In this document: positions 38,396 through 48,200 of the stretch, one piece after another
Position numbering within the stretch: the first letter of the stretch is position 1
Layout: each line of letters begins with the position of its first letter
NCBI RefSeq assembly: GCF_020832045.1
Contig: NZ_JAFIFK010000077.1
Location: forward strand, 1 to 64,000
Reading direction: 5' to 3'
DNA length: 64,000 nucleotides
Origin: Halomonas sp.
Lineage (GTDB): Bacteria; Pseudomonadota; Gammaproteobacteria; Pseudomonadales; Halomonadaceae
Program-made: the position numbers and the translations under genes
The notes under the pieces: generated by a model
Seen by the model: the letters and a program-made list of their open reading frames with translations, nothing else
What the model was told of the DNA's origin: nothing
The model's database searches: none

Positions 38396-39186
38396 CCCAG
38401 CTGTTCACCCTTTTCGGCTACCTGATCCTGGGCGCGGCCGCCGGCACCATGGCCGGACTTTTCGGCGTCGGTGGGGGGCTGATCATCGTGCCCGCCCTGG
38501 TGTTCGCTTTTGGGCTGCAGGGCATCGACCCCATCGTCACCATGCACCTGGCAATCGGGACTTCGCTTGCCACCATCGTGGTGACGGGGGCCTCCTCGAG
38601 CTGGGCGCACTACCAGCGTGGCAGCATCCAGCGTGACGCTTTTTTTTTCCTGTTGCCGGGCTTGGTGGTAGGGGCGATAGCCGGTGTGTTCGTGGCCGGG
38701 GCGCTCTCCGGGGGGCTGCTCGGCACCCTGTTCGGCCTTTTCGTGATCCTGGTGGGCATCAGGATGGCGCTCGGTATCGGCCCCAAGCCCGGCCGCGCCG
38801 CGCCGGGGCGTGTGGGTATGGGAGTGGCCGGTGGGGTCATCGGCAGTATATCGGCGCTGTTCGGTATCGGTGGGGGTACGCTGTGCGTGCCCTGGATGTC
38901 TCGTTGCGGTGCCAGAATGACGGAGGCGGTGGGAACCTCCGCCGCCTGTGGCCTGCCCATTGCCCTGTTCGGTGCGATAACGTTCATTCTAATGGGCTGG
39001 GGCAATCCGTTGCTGCCGGCCGGCGCCACTGGCTTTGTCATGTGGCCGGCGTTTCTCGGTATCGTCCTGGCCAGTGTACCCTTCGCCAGGTTTGGCGCTC
39101 GCCTGGCCCATGTGCTGTCTGCTCGAGTGCTGCGACTGGCGTTTGCTGCGCTGCTGCTGATCGTTGGGCTGCGTTTCCTGCTTTGA
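38392..39186 (+). CDS. TauE/SafE family sulfite/organosulfonate exporter-like permease
   Basis: A 264-residue polytopic membrane protein from the ATG at 38392, with two repeated halves each beginning with a Gly-rich segment ([14 protein letters not shown] and [14 protein letters not shown]). TauE/SafE proteins move sulfite, sulfoacetate and related anions. The gene overlaps the upstream receiver gene by ATGA and precedes lgt, as in Pseudomonas. A nine-T run at 38640-38648 codes for consecutive Phe residues. Confidence 0.85.
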   Translation: MTQLFTLFGYLILGAAAGTMAGLFGVGGGLIIVPALVFAFGLQGIDPIVTMHLAIGTSLATIVVTGASSSWAHYQRGSIQRDAFFFLLPGLVVGAIAGVFVAGALSGGLLGTLFGLFVILVGIRMALGIGPKPGRAAPGRVGMGVAGGVIGSISALFGIGGGTLCVPWMSRCGARMTEAVGTSAACGLPIALFGAITFILMGWGNPLLPAGATGFVMWPAFLGIVLASVPFARFGARLAHVLSARVLRLAFAALLLIVGLRFLL

Positions 39187-39193
39187 GGTCTTC

Positions 39194-40003
39194 ATGAACT
39201 ATCCTGCAATCGATCCTGTGGCCATCTCTCTTGGTCCTTTCCAGGTTCACTGGTATGGCCTGATGTATGTGATCGGCTTCGTGGGCGCCTGGTGGCTGGG
39301 CCGCCAACGGGCCCACCGCTTCGGTCTCAGCCATGACGATGTGGGCGATCTGCTGTTCTATACCGCCATCGGGGTAGTGGCGGGAGGTCGCCTGGGCTAT
39401 GCATTGTTCTATGGCATGGGCCAGTGGGCCGCCGACCCGCTGTGGGTATTTCGCGTGTGGGATGGCGGCATGAGCTTCCACGGTGGGCTGATCGGGGTGC
39501 TGCTGGCAGCGCTCTGGTTCGCCCGCAAGAAGCGCATGGCCTTCTTCACCCTGACGGATTTCTTCGCCCCCATGGTGCCCATCGGCCTTGGAGCAGGGCG
39601 CATCGGCAATTTCATCAACCGCGAGCTGCCAGGGAGAGTGACGGAGGTGCCCTGGGGCATGCCGTTTCCCGGCATGGGTCCCGAACTGCGTCACCCCACC
39701 GCACTCTACGAGGCCTTCTTCGAGGGCCTGGTGCTGTTCGTTATTCTCTGGTGGGTCTCGGCACAGCCGCGCCGGCGCGGGCTGGTTTCCGGCCTGTTCC
39801 TGCTGCTGTACGGTGTGTTCCGTTTCGGAGTGGAGTTCTTCCGCCTGCCCGATGCCCACATCGGCTACCTTGCCTTCGGTTGGTTCACCATGGGCATGCT
39901 GCTGACTCTGCCGATGATCGCCTTTGGCCTCTTGCTAATCGTCTGGTCGCGCCGCCAGCCGGTTGAAGGTATGAAAGCTGCAGCAGTGAAGCCTGCGGAG
40001 TAG
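39194..40003 (+). CDS. lgt: Prolipoprotein diacylglyceryl transferase
   Basis: A 269-residue inner-membrane enzyme from the ATG at 39194. It moves a diacylglyceryl group from phosphatidylglycerol to the lipobox Cys of prolipoproteins. Family signature [16 protein letters not shown] (about 136-151) and the HGGL region ([10 protein letters not shown]), with the essential Arg and His present. About seven membrane segments. Located between TauE/SafE and thyA, as in pseudomonads. Confidence 0.95.
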   Translation: MNYPAIDPVAISLGPFQVHWYGLMYVIGFVGAWWLGRQRAHRFGLSHDDVGDLLFYTAIGVVAGGRLGYALFYGMGQWAADPLWVFRVWDGGMSFHGGLIGVLLAALWFARKKRMAFFTLTDFFAPMVPIGLGAGRIGNFINRELPGRVTEVPWGMPFPGMGPELRHPTALYEAFFEGLVLFVILWWVSAQPRRRGLVSGLFLLLYGVFRFGVEFFRLPDAHIGYLAFGWFTMGMLLTLPMIAFGLLLIVWSRRQPVEGMKAAAVKPAE

Positions 40004-40070
40004 GAGGCCGTGAGAAGAGGCGGTAGACTCATGGCCCCAATCGTTCACTCTTATTAGAGCCTTTGCCACG

Positions 40071-40925
40071 ATGCCTGACGACAACGCCCAGCCCGCACTC
40101 GAGCAAGCCGTTAGCGAACAGCCCGCTCTCGAACAGCCATACCTGGACCTGATGCGCCAGGTGCTGGAGCAGGGCGTTGAGCGTGACGACCGCACCGGGG
40201 TTGGCACGCGCTCCATCTTCGGCCACCAGATGCGCTTCGATCTTGCCCGTGGCTTTCCGCTGGTGACCACCAAGAAGCTGCATTTGCGCTCGATCATTCA
40301 CGAGCTGCTCTGGTTCCTGCGTGGCGACACCAATATTGCCTATCTGAAGCAGAATGGCGTCAGCATCTGGGACGAGTGGGCCGATGCCCAGGGAGAGCTT
40401 GGCCCCGTCTACGGTTACCAATGGCGCAGCTGGCCCGACCCCCGCGGCGGCCACGTCGACCAGATCGCGAACCTGCTCGAGCAGATCCGCACCAACCCGC
40501 GCTCGCGGCGGCTGATCGTCTCCGCCTGGAATCCGGCGCTAGTCGACGAAATGGCGCTGCCGCCGTGCCACTGCCTGTTCCAGTTCTACGTGGCCGAGGG
40601 GCGCCTCTCCTGTCAGCTCTATCAGCGCAGCGCCGACATTTTCCTCGGCGTGCCGTTCAACATCGCCAGCTATGCGCTGCTGACCATGATGGTGGCCCGT
40701 GTTTCCGGCCTGGAGCCCGGCGACTTCGTCCACACCCTGGGCGATGCGCATCTCTATCTCAATCACCTGGAACAGGCCGAGCTGCAGCTGGCCCGCACAC
40801 CGCGGCCGGCTCCTCGACTGGTGCTCGACCCAAGCGTCGAATCGCTGTTCGATTTCCGCTTCGAGCACATTGCCATCGAAGGCTACGACCCGCATCCCCA
40901 CATCAAGGCCGAGGTGGCCGTATGA
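40071..40925 (+). CDS. thyA: Thymidylate synthase
   Basis: A 284-residue enzyme converting dUMP and methylene-THF to dTMP and DHF. Phosphate-binding [12 protein letters not shown], catalytic Cys in [12 protein letters not shown], and [11 protein letters not shown]. About 20 extra residues at the N-terminus relative to E. coli ThyA are low-complexity (repeated Glu-Gln-Pro-Ala-Leu); the ATG at 40071 is used, though a start closer to [12 protein letters not shown] cannot be excluded. Overlaps folA by ATGA, which recycles the DHF it makes. Confidence 0.95.
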   Translation: MPDDNAQPALEQAVSEQPALEQPYLDLMRQVLEQGVERDDRTGVGTRSIFGHQMRFDLARGFPLVTTKKLHLRSIIHELLWFLRGDTNIAYLKQNGVSIWDEWADAQGELGPVYGYQWRSWPDPRGGHVDQIANLLEQIRTNPRSRRLIVSAWNPALVDEMALPPCHCLFQFYVAEGRLSCQLYQRSADIFLGVPFNIASYALLTMMVARVSGLEPGDFVHTLGDAHLYLNHLEQAELQLARTPRPAPRLVLDPSVESLFDFRFEHIAIEGYDPHPHIKAEVAV

Positions 40926-41446
40926 TCGACGTGACCCTGGTGCCGGTAGCAATGATCGCCGCCGTATCGCGCAACGGCGTGATCGGCATCGACAACAAGC
41001 TGCCCTGGCACCTGCCCGAGGACCTCAAGTTCTTCAAGCGCATGACCCAGGCCAAGCCGCTGGTGATGGGACGCAAGACGTTCGCCTCTATCGGCAGGCC
41101 GCTGCCGGGCAGGCTCAATATCGTGGTAACCCGCGACGATGGATTTCACCACGATGGCGTGCGGGTGTGCCACGACCTGGCCTCGGCGCTGGCGCTGGCC
41201 GACCAGCAGGCCACCATCGATGCCAGTGCCGAGATCATGGTAATGGGCGGCGGCGAAATCTACGCCCAGGCACTGCCCCACGTCAGTCGCATCTATCTCA
41301 CCGAGGTGGATGTCGAGGTGGAGGGCGACGCTCGCTTTCCCGAGCTCGACGAAAACGAGTGGCAGGAAGTTCAGCGGGTGCCAGGCTCGCCCCACCCGGG
41401 ACAGCCGGAATACAGCTTTGTGGAATACCGAAGAAAAGAAGATTGA
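40922..41446 (+). CDS. folA: Dihydrofolate reductase
   Basis: A 174-residue NADPH-dependent DHFR from the ATG at 40922. Signature [26 protein letters not shown] with the active-site acid (Asp in WHLPEDL), [16 protein letters not shown] and a C-terminal [15 protein letters not shown]. Translationally coupled to thyA through the ATGA overlap. Confidence 0.95.
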   Translation: MIDVTLVPVAMIAAVSRNGVIGIDNKLPWHLPEDLKFFKRMTQAKPLVMGRKTFASIGRPLPGRLNIVVTRDDGFHHDGVRVCHDLASALALADQQATIDASAEIMVMGGGEIYAQALPHVSRIYLTEVDVEVEGDARFPELDENEWQEVQRVPGSPHPGQPEYSFVEYRRKED

Positions 41447-41563
41447 GCGGACGGTTTGTCAGCGACACGCTTGTGGCACACACTAGCTTGATCATGGATA
41501 GCCGCTCCCAACCGAATGCCGTCGCCGTCGTCAACGTGAGCCCGCCAGGAGGATGCTGGTTTG

Positions 41564-42664
41564 ATGGAAAATAGTTCACGTCAGCTTTTTCGTGATCTCG
41601 AGGCTCGTGCCGCCGGTGCGCTCGACGAGCTACATAGCTGCCGCATGAAATTGCAGGAGCTGGAGGCTCGGCTCGCCGAGTCCGAAGCGCGACGGCAAGA
41701 GCTGGAAGCGGCTCGCCTTGAGCTGGTAGAGGAAAATCGCGAGCTCGACGAGCAGAACCGCGAGCTCGAAGAGGACAACACTCGCCTGCGCGAACGTTTG
41801 CGCAAGGGCGAGCCGGCGCCGCTCTTCCCCGGTTCGACTCGGCGTGCTCAAGGGTTGGCGGCACTGATGGGCCAACGCCCTGCCGCCGAACCCGCACGCC
41901 AGCAGCCTGATCCCGAACAGTCTGAATCCGCCAGCTCCGAACCCGCCAAGTCTGACGCCGTTAATGCCGAACCTGCAGCAACGCCCGAAGCGCGCACGGC
42001 ACCGCCTGCGGTACAGGGTGAGCGTCAGGGCCATCTGGCCATCGAGCAGGCGCCTTCCGCCGATGGCCTGCTGAAGCAGTGGTATCAGCGCTATCCCCGC
42101 ACCTTCTTCAAGGGTCATACCCGTCCGCTGAAGGTCGGCATACATCATGACCTGGCGGCTCGCGAGCCCTGGCCGGAAAAGCTGGTGCGTCGCGCGTTGG
42201 CGGGCTACGTCAATTTGCCGCGCTACCTCAAGGCGGTGCGTGAAGAGGCCGAGCGCATCGATCTCGACGGCGCCCCTGCCGGTATCGTCGATGCCCAGGC
42301 CGCCGAGCATGCGAGGCGCAAGCTGGAGCGGCTGCAGAGCGAGCGGCGTGAAAGTGGCAGGAAAGAGAATGGGCGTAATGAAATCGGGCGGAAAGAGGGC
42401 GGAAGGAAGGAGGGCGGGCGCAGGACGGATACGGCGCCGCAGCGCAGCGCCGACAAGACGCAGGCTCACGGCAGCGCCAACCGGCCAGGCCAACGCGAAC
42501 AAAACGCCGAGCAAAAACCCGAGCGCAAGCCCAGGCCGATGACGGGCGCTGCCGAATCTTCTGCTACCCAAGCAGCTGCCACGCCGAGCGACCCGAAAGA
42601 GCGTATGGAAGCCAAGCTTTCCGCGCTTCTGGCCAAGCACGGCAGCGGCAAGACGGGACCCTGA
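41564..42664 (+). CDS. ProQ/FinO-domain protein with long flanking arms
   Basis: A 366-residue protein. AGGAGG at 41547-41552 would serve the ATG at 41564 (11 nt) or the TTG at 41561 (8 nt). Residues about 8-85 form a heptad-rich coiled coil (Glu/Arg/Leu, repeated NRELEE). Residues about 100-165 are a Pro/Ala/Glu linker. Residues about 172-250 carry the ProQ/FinO RNA-chaperone domain (YPRTFFKGHTRPLKVGIHHDL). The rest is a disordered basic tail with Arg-Lys-Glu-Gly repeats. ProQ binds structured sRNA and mRNA 3' ends. The coiled coil suggests oligomerisation, unlike compact ProQ. Confidence 0.85.
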   Translation: MENSSRQLFRDLEARAAGALDELHSCRMKLQELEARLAESEARRQELEAARLELVEENRELDEQNRELEEDNTRLRERLRKGEPAPLFPGSTRRAQGLAALMGQRPAAEPARQQPDPEQSESASSEPAKSDAVNAEPAATPEARTAPPAVQGERQGHLAIEQAPSADGLLKQWYQRYPRTFFKGHTRPLKVGIHHDLAAREPWPEKLVRRALAGYVNLPRYLKAVREEAERIDLDGAPAGIVDAQAAEHARRKLERLQSERRESGRKENGRNEIGRKEGGRKEGGRRTDTAPQRSADKTQAHGSANRPGQREQNAEQKPERKPRPMTGAAESSATQAAATPSDPKERMEAKLSALLAKHGSGKTGP

Positions 42665-43077
42665 AAAAGCGGCGTTGGCCAAAGCGTGAAAGCGCATTGC
42701 TTGCCAGCACTGTAACAGCGGGGCATCATGTGCGGGCTCATCGCTGCCAGGCGCCAAACTGCCATGCCTGCGGCACGCGAGCCCATGCGCTGGAGCGCCT
42801 GGGACCGCATCAGCAGGGCAAAGTTCCATCGGAAAGGCGAGTGTCGTAGGAAAACAGTGTTTTTTCTTATTGCGTTCCGTTTTTCTCCGGTATAGAGTTC
42901 TACCTGCGAGCATTGGACTATAACAAGGCTTCGCTGCGGACATGCCCGGCCCCCGGCCCTTCCTGAGAAGGAACCGAGCCAAGTACGGCGGGACCCATGC
43001 CCGGCAAGCTACCTGCACCGATCGTCGATCCGTGCAGTAACGATCGAAACAGTAAGCTAGTGAAAGGAACTATAGAG
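42665..43077. other. Intergenic region upstream of the porin gene
   Basis: A 413-bp spacer. A candidate promoter is TTATTG (42867-42872), 18 bp, TATAGA (42891-42896), which would leave a 5' untranslated leader of roughly 175 nt, long enough for sRNA control as is usual for porins. AAAGGAA precedes the porin ATG. No terminator for the ProQ-domain gene and no other gene was found here. Confidence 0.4.
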
Positions 43078-44193
43078 ATGAAAAAGACACTGTTAGCGAC
43101 TGCCATTGCCGGCGCCATGGTTTTCGGTGCCACTGCTGCACAAGCTGCTACCGTTTATGACCAGGACGGCACTCAGGTTGACGTCTACGGCCGTATCAAC
43201 CTCGGTGTGACCACCGGTGGCACCGACCGCGAGCCGACCAGTGCAGAAATTGCTGCTGGTACTTACGATGCAGATGATACCGTTCGCGCTTCTGGTTCCG
43301 AGTTCGTCGACGTATTCTCACGCTTCGGCTTCCGCGCTCGTCACCAGGTAGCTCCGGATCTCCAGGCTTTCGCCAATATGGAGTTCCGTCCGAACCTGGC
43401 TCGCCAGAACAACAGCTCCATGACCATCCGCAACTCCTTCCTGGGTCTGCGTGGCGACAACTGGGGTATGGTCCGCATCGGTAACTTCGATGGCGTCCTG
43501 TATCAGGCCGTGACCAGCAAGTTCGAAATCCAGGAATACGAAGGCTTCACCTCTACCAGCGGTGGCGCTGTTAGCGCCCGCGGTGACTCCATCCAGTACT
43601 CCACGCCGAATCTGGAAGGCTTCCAGGCTCACGTTCAGGCCAAGCACCTGAGCGGCAACCGTGCTGTCGTGGGTGAGGGGGACAACTCTTCAACTGTTTC
43701 CTGGCAGGCTGCTGTCAACTACCAGTGGCAGGACCTGTACCTGGCGGCCGGTTACAACCAGTCTCGTCAGGAAGAAACTGAGCGCGGCTATCGCTACCTG
43801 TCTGGCGGCCCGAACGATGCGGGTGAAGACATCTGGGCGGCGGCTGCCATCTACCAGTTCACCCCGGCCTTCCGCGCTGGTCTGAAGTATGAAGACGTCA
43901 CCAGCCTGGTTGACGAGGATGATCGCGAATTCGATCACATCGACAACATGTGGACCCTGATGGCCGTGTTCGACTACGGCATGGGTGAAGTCTACGGTGA
44001 CTACAACCGCGTTCGTTCCGCCGCTGAAGGCGTCGATAGCCGCAACGCCTGGACCCTGGGCGCCAACTATCGCTTCAGCCGTCCGATGTACGTCTGGGCC
44101 GAAGTTCACGATGCTGACTTCGATACCGACCAGGCTATCTCCGACATCAGCGATGACGTGCAGTTCACCGTTGGTCTGCGCTACGACTTCTAA
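43078..44193 (+). CDS. Gram-negative porin (general diffusion type)
   Basis: A 371-residue outer-membrane porin. Signal peptide MKKTLLATAIAGAMVFGATAAQA, cleaved before ATVYDQDG. The first strand (VDVYGRINLGV) and the terminal aromatic residue (VGLRYDF, C-terminal Phe) are the BAM-recognition hallmarks. The protein is acidic, as expected for a halophile's surface. Codon choice looks biased toward a small preferred set compared with neighbours, in line with high expression. Long leader before it and a strong UUCG terminator after it. Pore specificity cannot be read. Confidence 0.92.
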   Translation: MKKTLLATAIAGAMVFGATAAQAATVYDQDGTQVDVYGRINLGVTTGGTDREPTSAEIAAGTYDADDTVRASGSEFVDVFSRFGFRARHQVAPDLQAFANMEFRPNLARQNNSSMTIRNSFLGLRGDNWGMVRIGNFDGVLYQAVTSKFEIQEYEGFTSTSGGAVSARGDSIQYSTPNLEGFQAHVQAKHLSGNRAVVGEGDNSSTVSWQAAVNYQWQDLYLAAGYNQSRQEETERGYRYLSGGPNDAGEDIWAAAAIYQFTPAFRAGLKYEDVTSLVDEDDREFDHIDNMWTLMAVFDYGMGEVYGDYNRVRSAAEGVDSRNAWTLGANYRFSRPMYVWAEVHDADFDTDQAISDISDDVQFTVGLRYDF

Positions 44194-44242
44194 GTCGAGC
44201 CCAAGCTGACTGCAAGACTACGTCGATTCGTCGACGACAGAG

Positions 44243-44268
44243 CCGGCCCTTCGGGGCCGGTTTTTTTT
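44243..44268 (+). terminator. Rho-independent terminator of the porin gene
   Basis: CCGGCCC (44243-44249), loop TTCG, GGGCCGG (44254-44260), followed by eight T residues: a textbook UUCG-tetraloop terminator 50 bp after the porin stop. Confidence 0.93.
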
Positions 44269-44310
44269 GGCCTGCATTTTTTGGTTAGCGCGCAGCCGAG
44301 CCAGTTTCTC

Positions 44311-44324
44311 TTGATTTAGGTCAA
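44311..44324. promoter_or_regulatory. FNR/ANR box upstream of the fnr gene
   Basis: TTGATTTAGGTCAA matches the FNR/ANR consensus TTGAT-N4-ATCAA with one change (G for A at the start of the second half). It lies about 120 bp before the start of the FNR-type regulator, consistent with autoregulation. Confidence 0.65.
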
Positions 44325-44436
44325 GCGTTGTTTCATTTCGTTATCATGCGAGGCGCGTAGGCAGGACAGGCTTTTCGGCACAGGCGAGAATCGAAGCTTC
44401 CCCATGTACCCACCCACCGAAGCAAGGAGTACGCCG

Positions 44437-45174
44437 ATGAAGCCCCAGCCCGCCGAGCGGCCAGGTGCCGGCGTAACTCGCTGCGAGCGCTGCACCCTGC
44501 ATGCCCGTTGCCTGCCGCTTGGGCTCGAGTTCGATGCCCTGCAATCCTTCGATGCCATCATTCGGCTACCGCAGAGCCTCAAGCGCAGCCAGGCGCTGGT
44601 CCGCCAGGGGGAGCCGTTTACCAGCCTCTATGTGGTGCGTTCCGGCAGCCTCAAGCAGACCGTGGCTTCGGCGGGGCAGCGCGATCAGGTCACGCACTTC
44701 TACCTGCCCGGGGAGGTGGTGGGGCTGGATACCATCGGCGAGGCGTATTGTCATGGCAGCGTGGTGGCGCTGGAGAGCGCTTTTGTCTGCGAGCTGCCGT
44801 TCACTCGCTTGGAAGACCTGGCCGAACGGCTGCCGGAGCTGCGCGGTCAGCTCTATCGCTGCTTGAGTCGCGAACTGCGCCGCGACCAGCGCATGATGTG
44901 TTGGCTCTCCGGACGCACCGCCGATCAACGGATGGCGAGTTTTCTGCTGGGCCTGTCGGAGCGCTTCCGCACGCGGGGCTTCTCGCCGCTCTGTTTTCAT
45001 CTCTCCATGTCACGCTCCGATATCGGCAGCTACCTGGGGCTGGCGCTGGAAACCGTCAGCCGGGTGCTGGGGCGCTTCCAGGAGCAGGGCATGATCGGCG
45101 TGGCAGGGCGTGAGCTGACCATCAAAGACTTCGACGCGTTGCACTCTCTGGCGGAAGGCGCGGGCGGCGCCTAA
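44437..45174 (+). CDS. fnr: FNR/ANR-type oxygen-sensing transcription regulator
   Basis: A 245-residue Crp/Fnr regulator; the start at 44437 follows AAGGAG by 7 nt, and an earlier ATG at 44404 has no ribosome-binding site. Cysteines C16, C19, C25 and C118 (ALESAFVCELPF) match the four ligands of the FNR [4Fe-4S] cluster. The recognition helix LGLALETVSRVLGRFQ carries the E-x2-S-R that reads TTGAT. It should switch genes on low oxygen. An FNR box lies upstream, pointing to autoregulation. Confidence 0.93.
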   Translation: MKPQPAERPGAGVTRCERCTLHARCLPLGLEFDALQSFDAIIRLPQSLKRSQALVRQGEPFTSLYVVRSGSLKQTVASAGQRDQVTHFYLPGEVVGLDTIGEAYCHGSVVALESAFVCELPFTRLEDLAERLPELRGQLYRCLSRELRRDQRMMCWLSGRTADQRMASFLLGLSERFRTRGFSPLCFHLSMSRSDIGSYLGLALETVSRVLGRFQEQGMIGVAGRELTIKDFDALHSLAEGAGGA

Positions 45175-45280
45175 GCGGGATTTAACCTTTCTCGCCGGCT
45201 GCCGATAACTCTCTATGACCACGCCTGCCGTCTGGTTGGATCGTCTCGTAAGCGGCTGACCCTAGGAGTGCGCGCTCGAT

Positions 45281-48200
45281 ATGTCTCACAAGACGCTGGA
45301 TATCGCCAGAGATACCACGCTCTATGTGGCGGCGGCAGTGCTCATCCTGATGGGCGCATCGGGACTGCTGACCTATTGGCTGGATATCGTCTTTCCGCTG
45401 CGTAGCGTGCTGCTACCTGACAATGCACTGGCCGTGCTCATGGTCGGTGTCGGCCTGTTGGCACTCATGCTGCGCTGGTCATTGCTGCGTCGCGTCGCCG
45501 GTTTCATTCTGCTTTTGCACGTTGCCTACCTATTGATACACAACGCCCTGGCGGGAGGCCGTGAAGTCGGTGTCTCCTGGCTGACGGGTGACGTACGCAT
45601 GGGGTCTATGGCGTCGGCAGTGCTGTTGCTGGTGGCGCTGTGCCTGCTGCTGGGGGTGGGCAGGCGCCTCGCGCGATGGCTGTGGGCCAGTGTAGGCACC
45701 CTGCTGCTTTGTAGCAGTCTGCTGGCACTCATCAGGCTGTTTTTGCCGGGCGGCGAGGTGGCCTGGACGCTGAACAATGCGTCTTCCCCTCTGCTGGGCA
45801 CCGTTTTGGCGCTGCTGCTGGGCGTATCGATGCTGCTGATGGCGGTAGGTGTCGAGCGCCCCCAGCCGCGCATGGGCAAGCTGGCGCTGGCGTGCGGTCT
45901 GCTCGGCGTCCTGCTGAGCTGTACGGTCTGGTATCTGTTGAACTGGCAGTACCAGGCGGACAAGCAGCTGCAGGCCAGCCATCTGCTGGACAATCTGCAG
46001 TACAACGCCGAGCAGGTCATGGCCGCACAGCTTCTCTTCATCGAGTACATGGCCGAGCGCCTGGACTCACCTGAGCTGGAAATCGAGACGGCGGGGCACG
46101 ATCCATATCTCCAGCGCTATTTCAGCGATTCACCCGGGATACAGGCGTTCGGCTTACTGCATGAGGGAGAGTGGACATGGCAGTACGCACGCCATGCGAC
46201 GGCTGGACGGTGGCTGCACGATCGACTGAGTGATGCTCGAGTTCGGCCCTCGCTGGAGCTGGATTCTGCCGAGCCACGGCTGGTGTCGCTCGATGCTGGG
46301 AACGACGGTATGGTGCTGATAACGACTCAGTTGCCCTCGGCTCGACGGCAGCTGGTGGGCAGCTTGGATCTCGTGGCGCTTTTCGAGGAAGAGCTACGCG
46401 TCCAGTTGGGCACCTACAGAGTCCGCGTGCTTCGCCAGGGGGCGCCTCTGCTCGACATGCGTTCGCCGGGGCGCGCGCCGAGCGAAGCAAACTACCCTCT
46501 GGCGGCGCATCGCCTCATCGCCTTGCCAGGTGGACTCGAGCTGACGCTCGAAATCTATCCCGATTCGGTCAATGAAATGCTCATGGCCGGGCTAATTCCC
46601 GGCGGCGTGGCGCTCTCTGGGCTCATGCTGAGCTTTCTCATGGCGTTCAGTCTGGGACTCGCCCATCAGCGACAGCATGACCGTCGGTCGCTGTGGGAAA
46701 GCGAACAGCGTTACCGTTCGCTCTTCGCCTACAACCCCGATGCGGTATTTTCCGTCGATCCGCTGGGTGTCATTGCTACCGCCAATCCCACTTTCGCCGC
46801 CATTACCGGCCTGCCACTGGAACGCATCGTCGGTACGCCGTTTTCCCAGCTCAGCCTTCCCGGCCAAGCCGAGGGCATCCACCAGCATATTGCCGAAGCC
46901 CTCAAGGGCAACGCGCAGCGGCATGTGGTGACTATCGTCGATCGGTCCGGCGAGTCGCGTTTGCTCTACGTGACGCATCTGCCGATCCTGGTGGATGGAG
47001 TGGCCAAGGGGGTCTTCGGCATCGGCAAGGATGTCACCGAGCAGCACAGGAACGAAACGCGCCTGCGTGTGCTGGAGCGCAGCGTTCAGGCCAGCATCAA
47101 TGGCATCGTGATCACCGATGCCGATCAGGTCGATTTACCCATCACCTTCGTGAACGAAGCTTTCCTGGCCCTGACGGGCTATCGTGAGGAAGAGCTGATC
47201 GGCCGTAACTGCCGTTTTCTGCAGGGGGCCGATACCGACCCCGAGAAGTTGGCCTGGCTGCGACGCCGCCTGGCCGAGCGTCGTGACTGCCATGTCACGC
47301 TTCGCAACTATCGCAAGGATGGCAGTGCCTTCTGGAATGCGCTCTATGTGGCGCCGGTACCCGATGGCGACGGGCGCGTGACCCACTTCATCGGTGTCTT
47401 GCGCGACGTATCCGACCGGCTGGCCTACGAAGAGCGACTTGCCCATAGCGCCAGTCACGATGCCTTGACCGGCCTGGCCAATCGATCGCTGCTGGAAGAA
47501 CGGCTTACCCATCACTGCAACTCCTCGCTGCGACAGGGTCGTAACATGGCCGTGCTGTTCGTCGATCTGGACGATTTCAAGCCGATCAACGACAGCCTGG
47601 GCCATGCCATCGGCGATGAAGTGCTGATCGAAGTGGCCCGCCGTCTATCCAGCGCCATGCGGCCCGGCGACACCCTGGGGCGGCTGGGTGGAGATGAGTT
47701 TGTGGTGCTGATGACCGATGCCCCCCGGGAACAGCAGGCGGAGATGGCAGAGACCTTGCTGCGGCTCGTGGCTCAGCCTTATCGCATCGGTCATCACGAG
47801 CTCCATCTGTCGGCCAGTATCGGAATTGCCGTCAGTAACGGCGACATCGAGCAGCCCATGGAGTTGATCCAGCAGGCGGATATGGCGATGTATGTGGCCA
47901 AGCAGCAGGGGTGTAACGCCTTCCAGTGGTACACCAGTGAGATCACCACGCGTGTCAACGAACGTCTGGCGATGCGTAATGAGCTGCAGGAGGCCATCGA
48001 CGGGCAGCGGCTAGAACTCTACTACCAGCCGCTATACGACCAGAAAGGTGGGATCGTCAGCGTGGAAGCCCTGCTGCGCTGGAACCACCCGGTGAGAGGC
48101 TTCGTGTCGCCCGGAGAATTCATTCCCCTGGCCGAGGAGACCGGCCAGATCATGCCGATCAGTCGCTGGGTTCTCGAACGCGCCTGTCTCGATATGGGCT

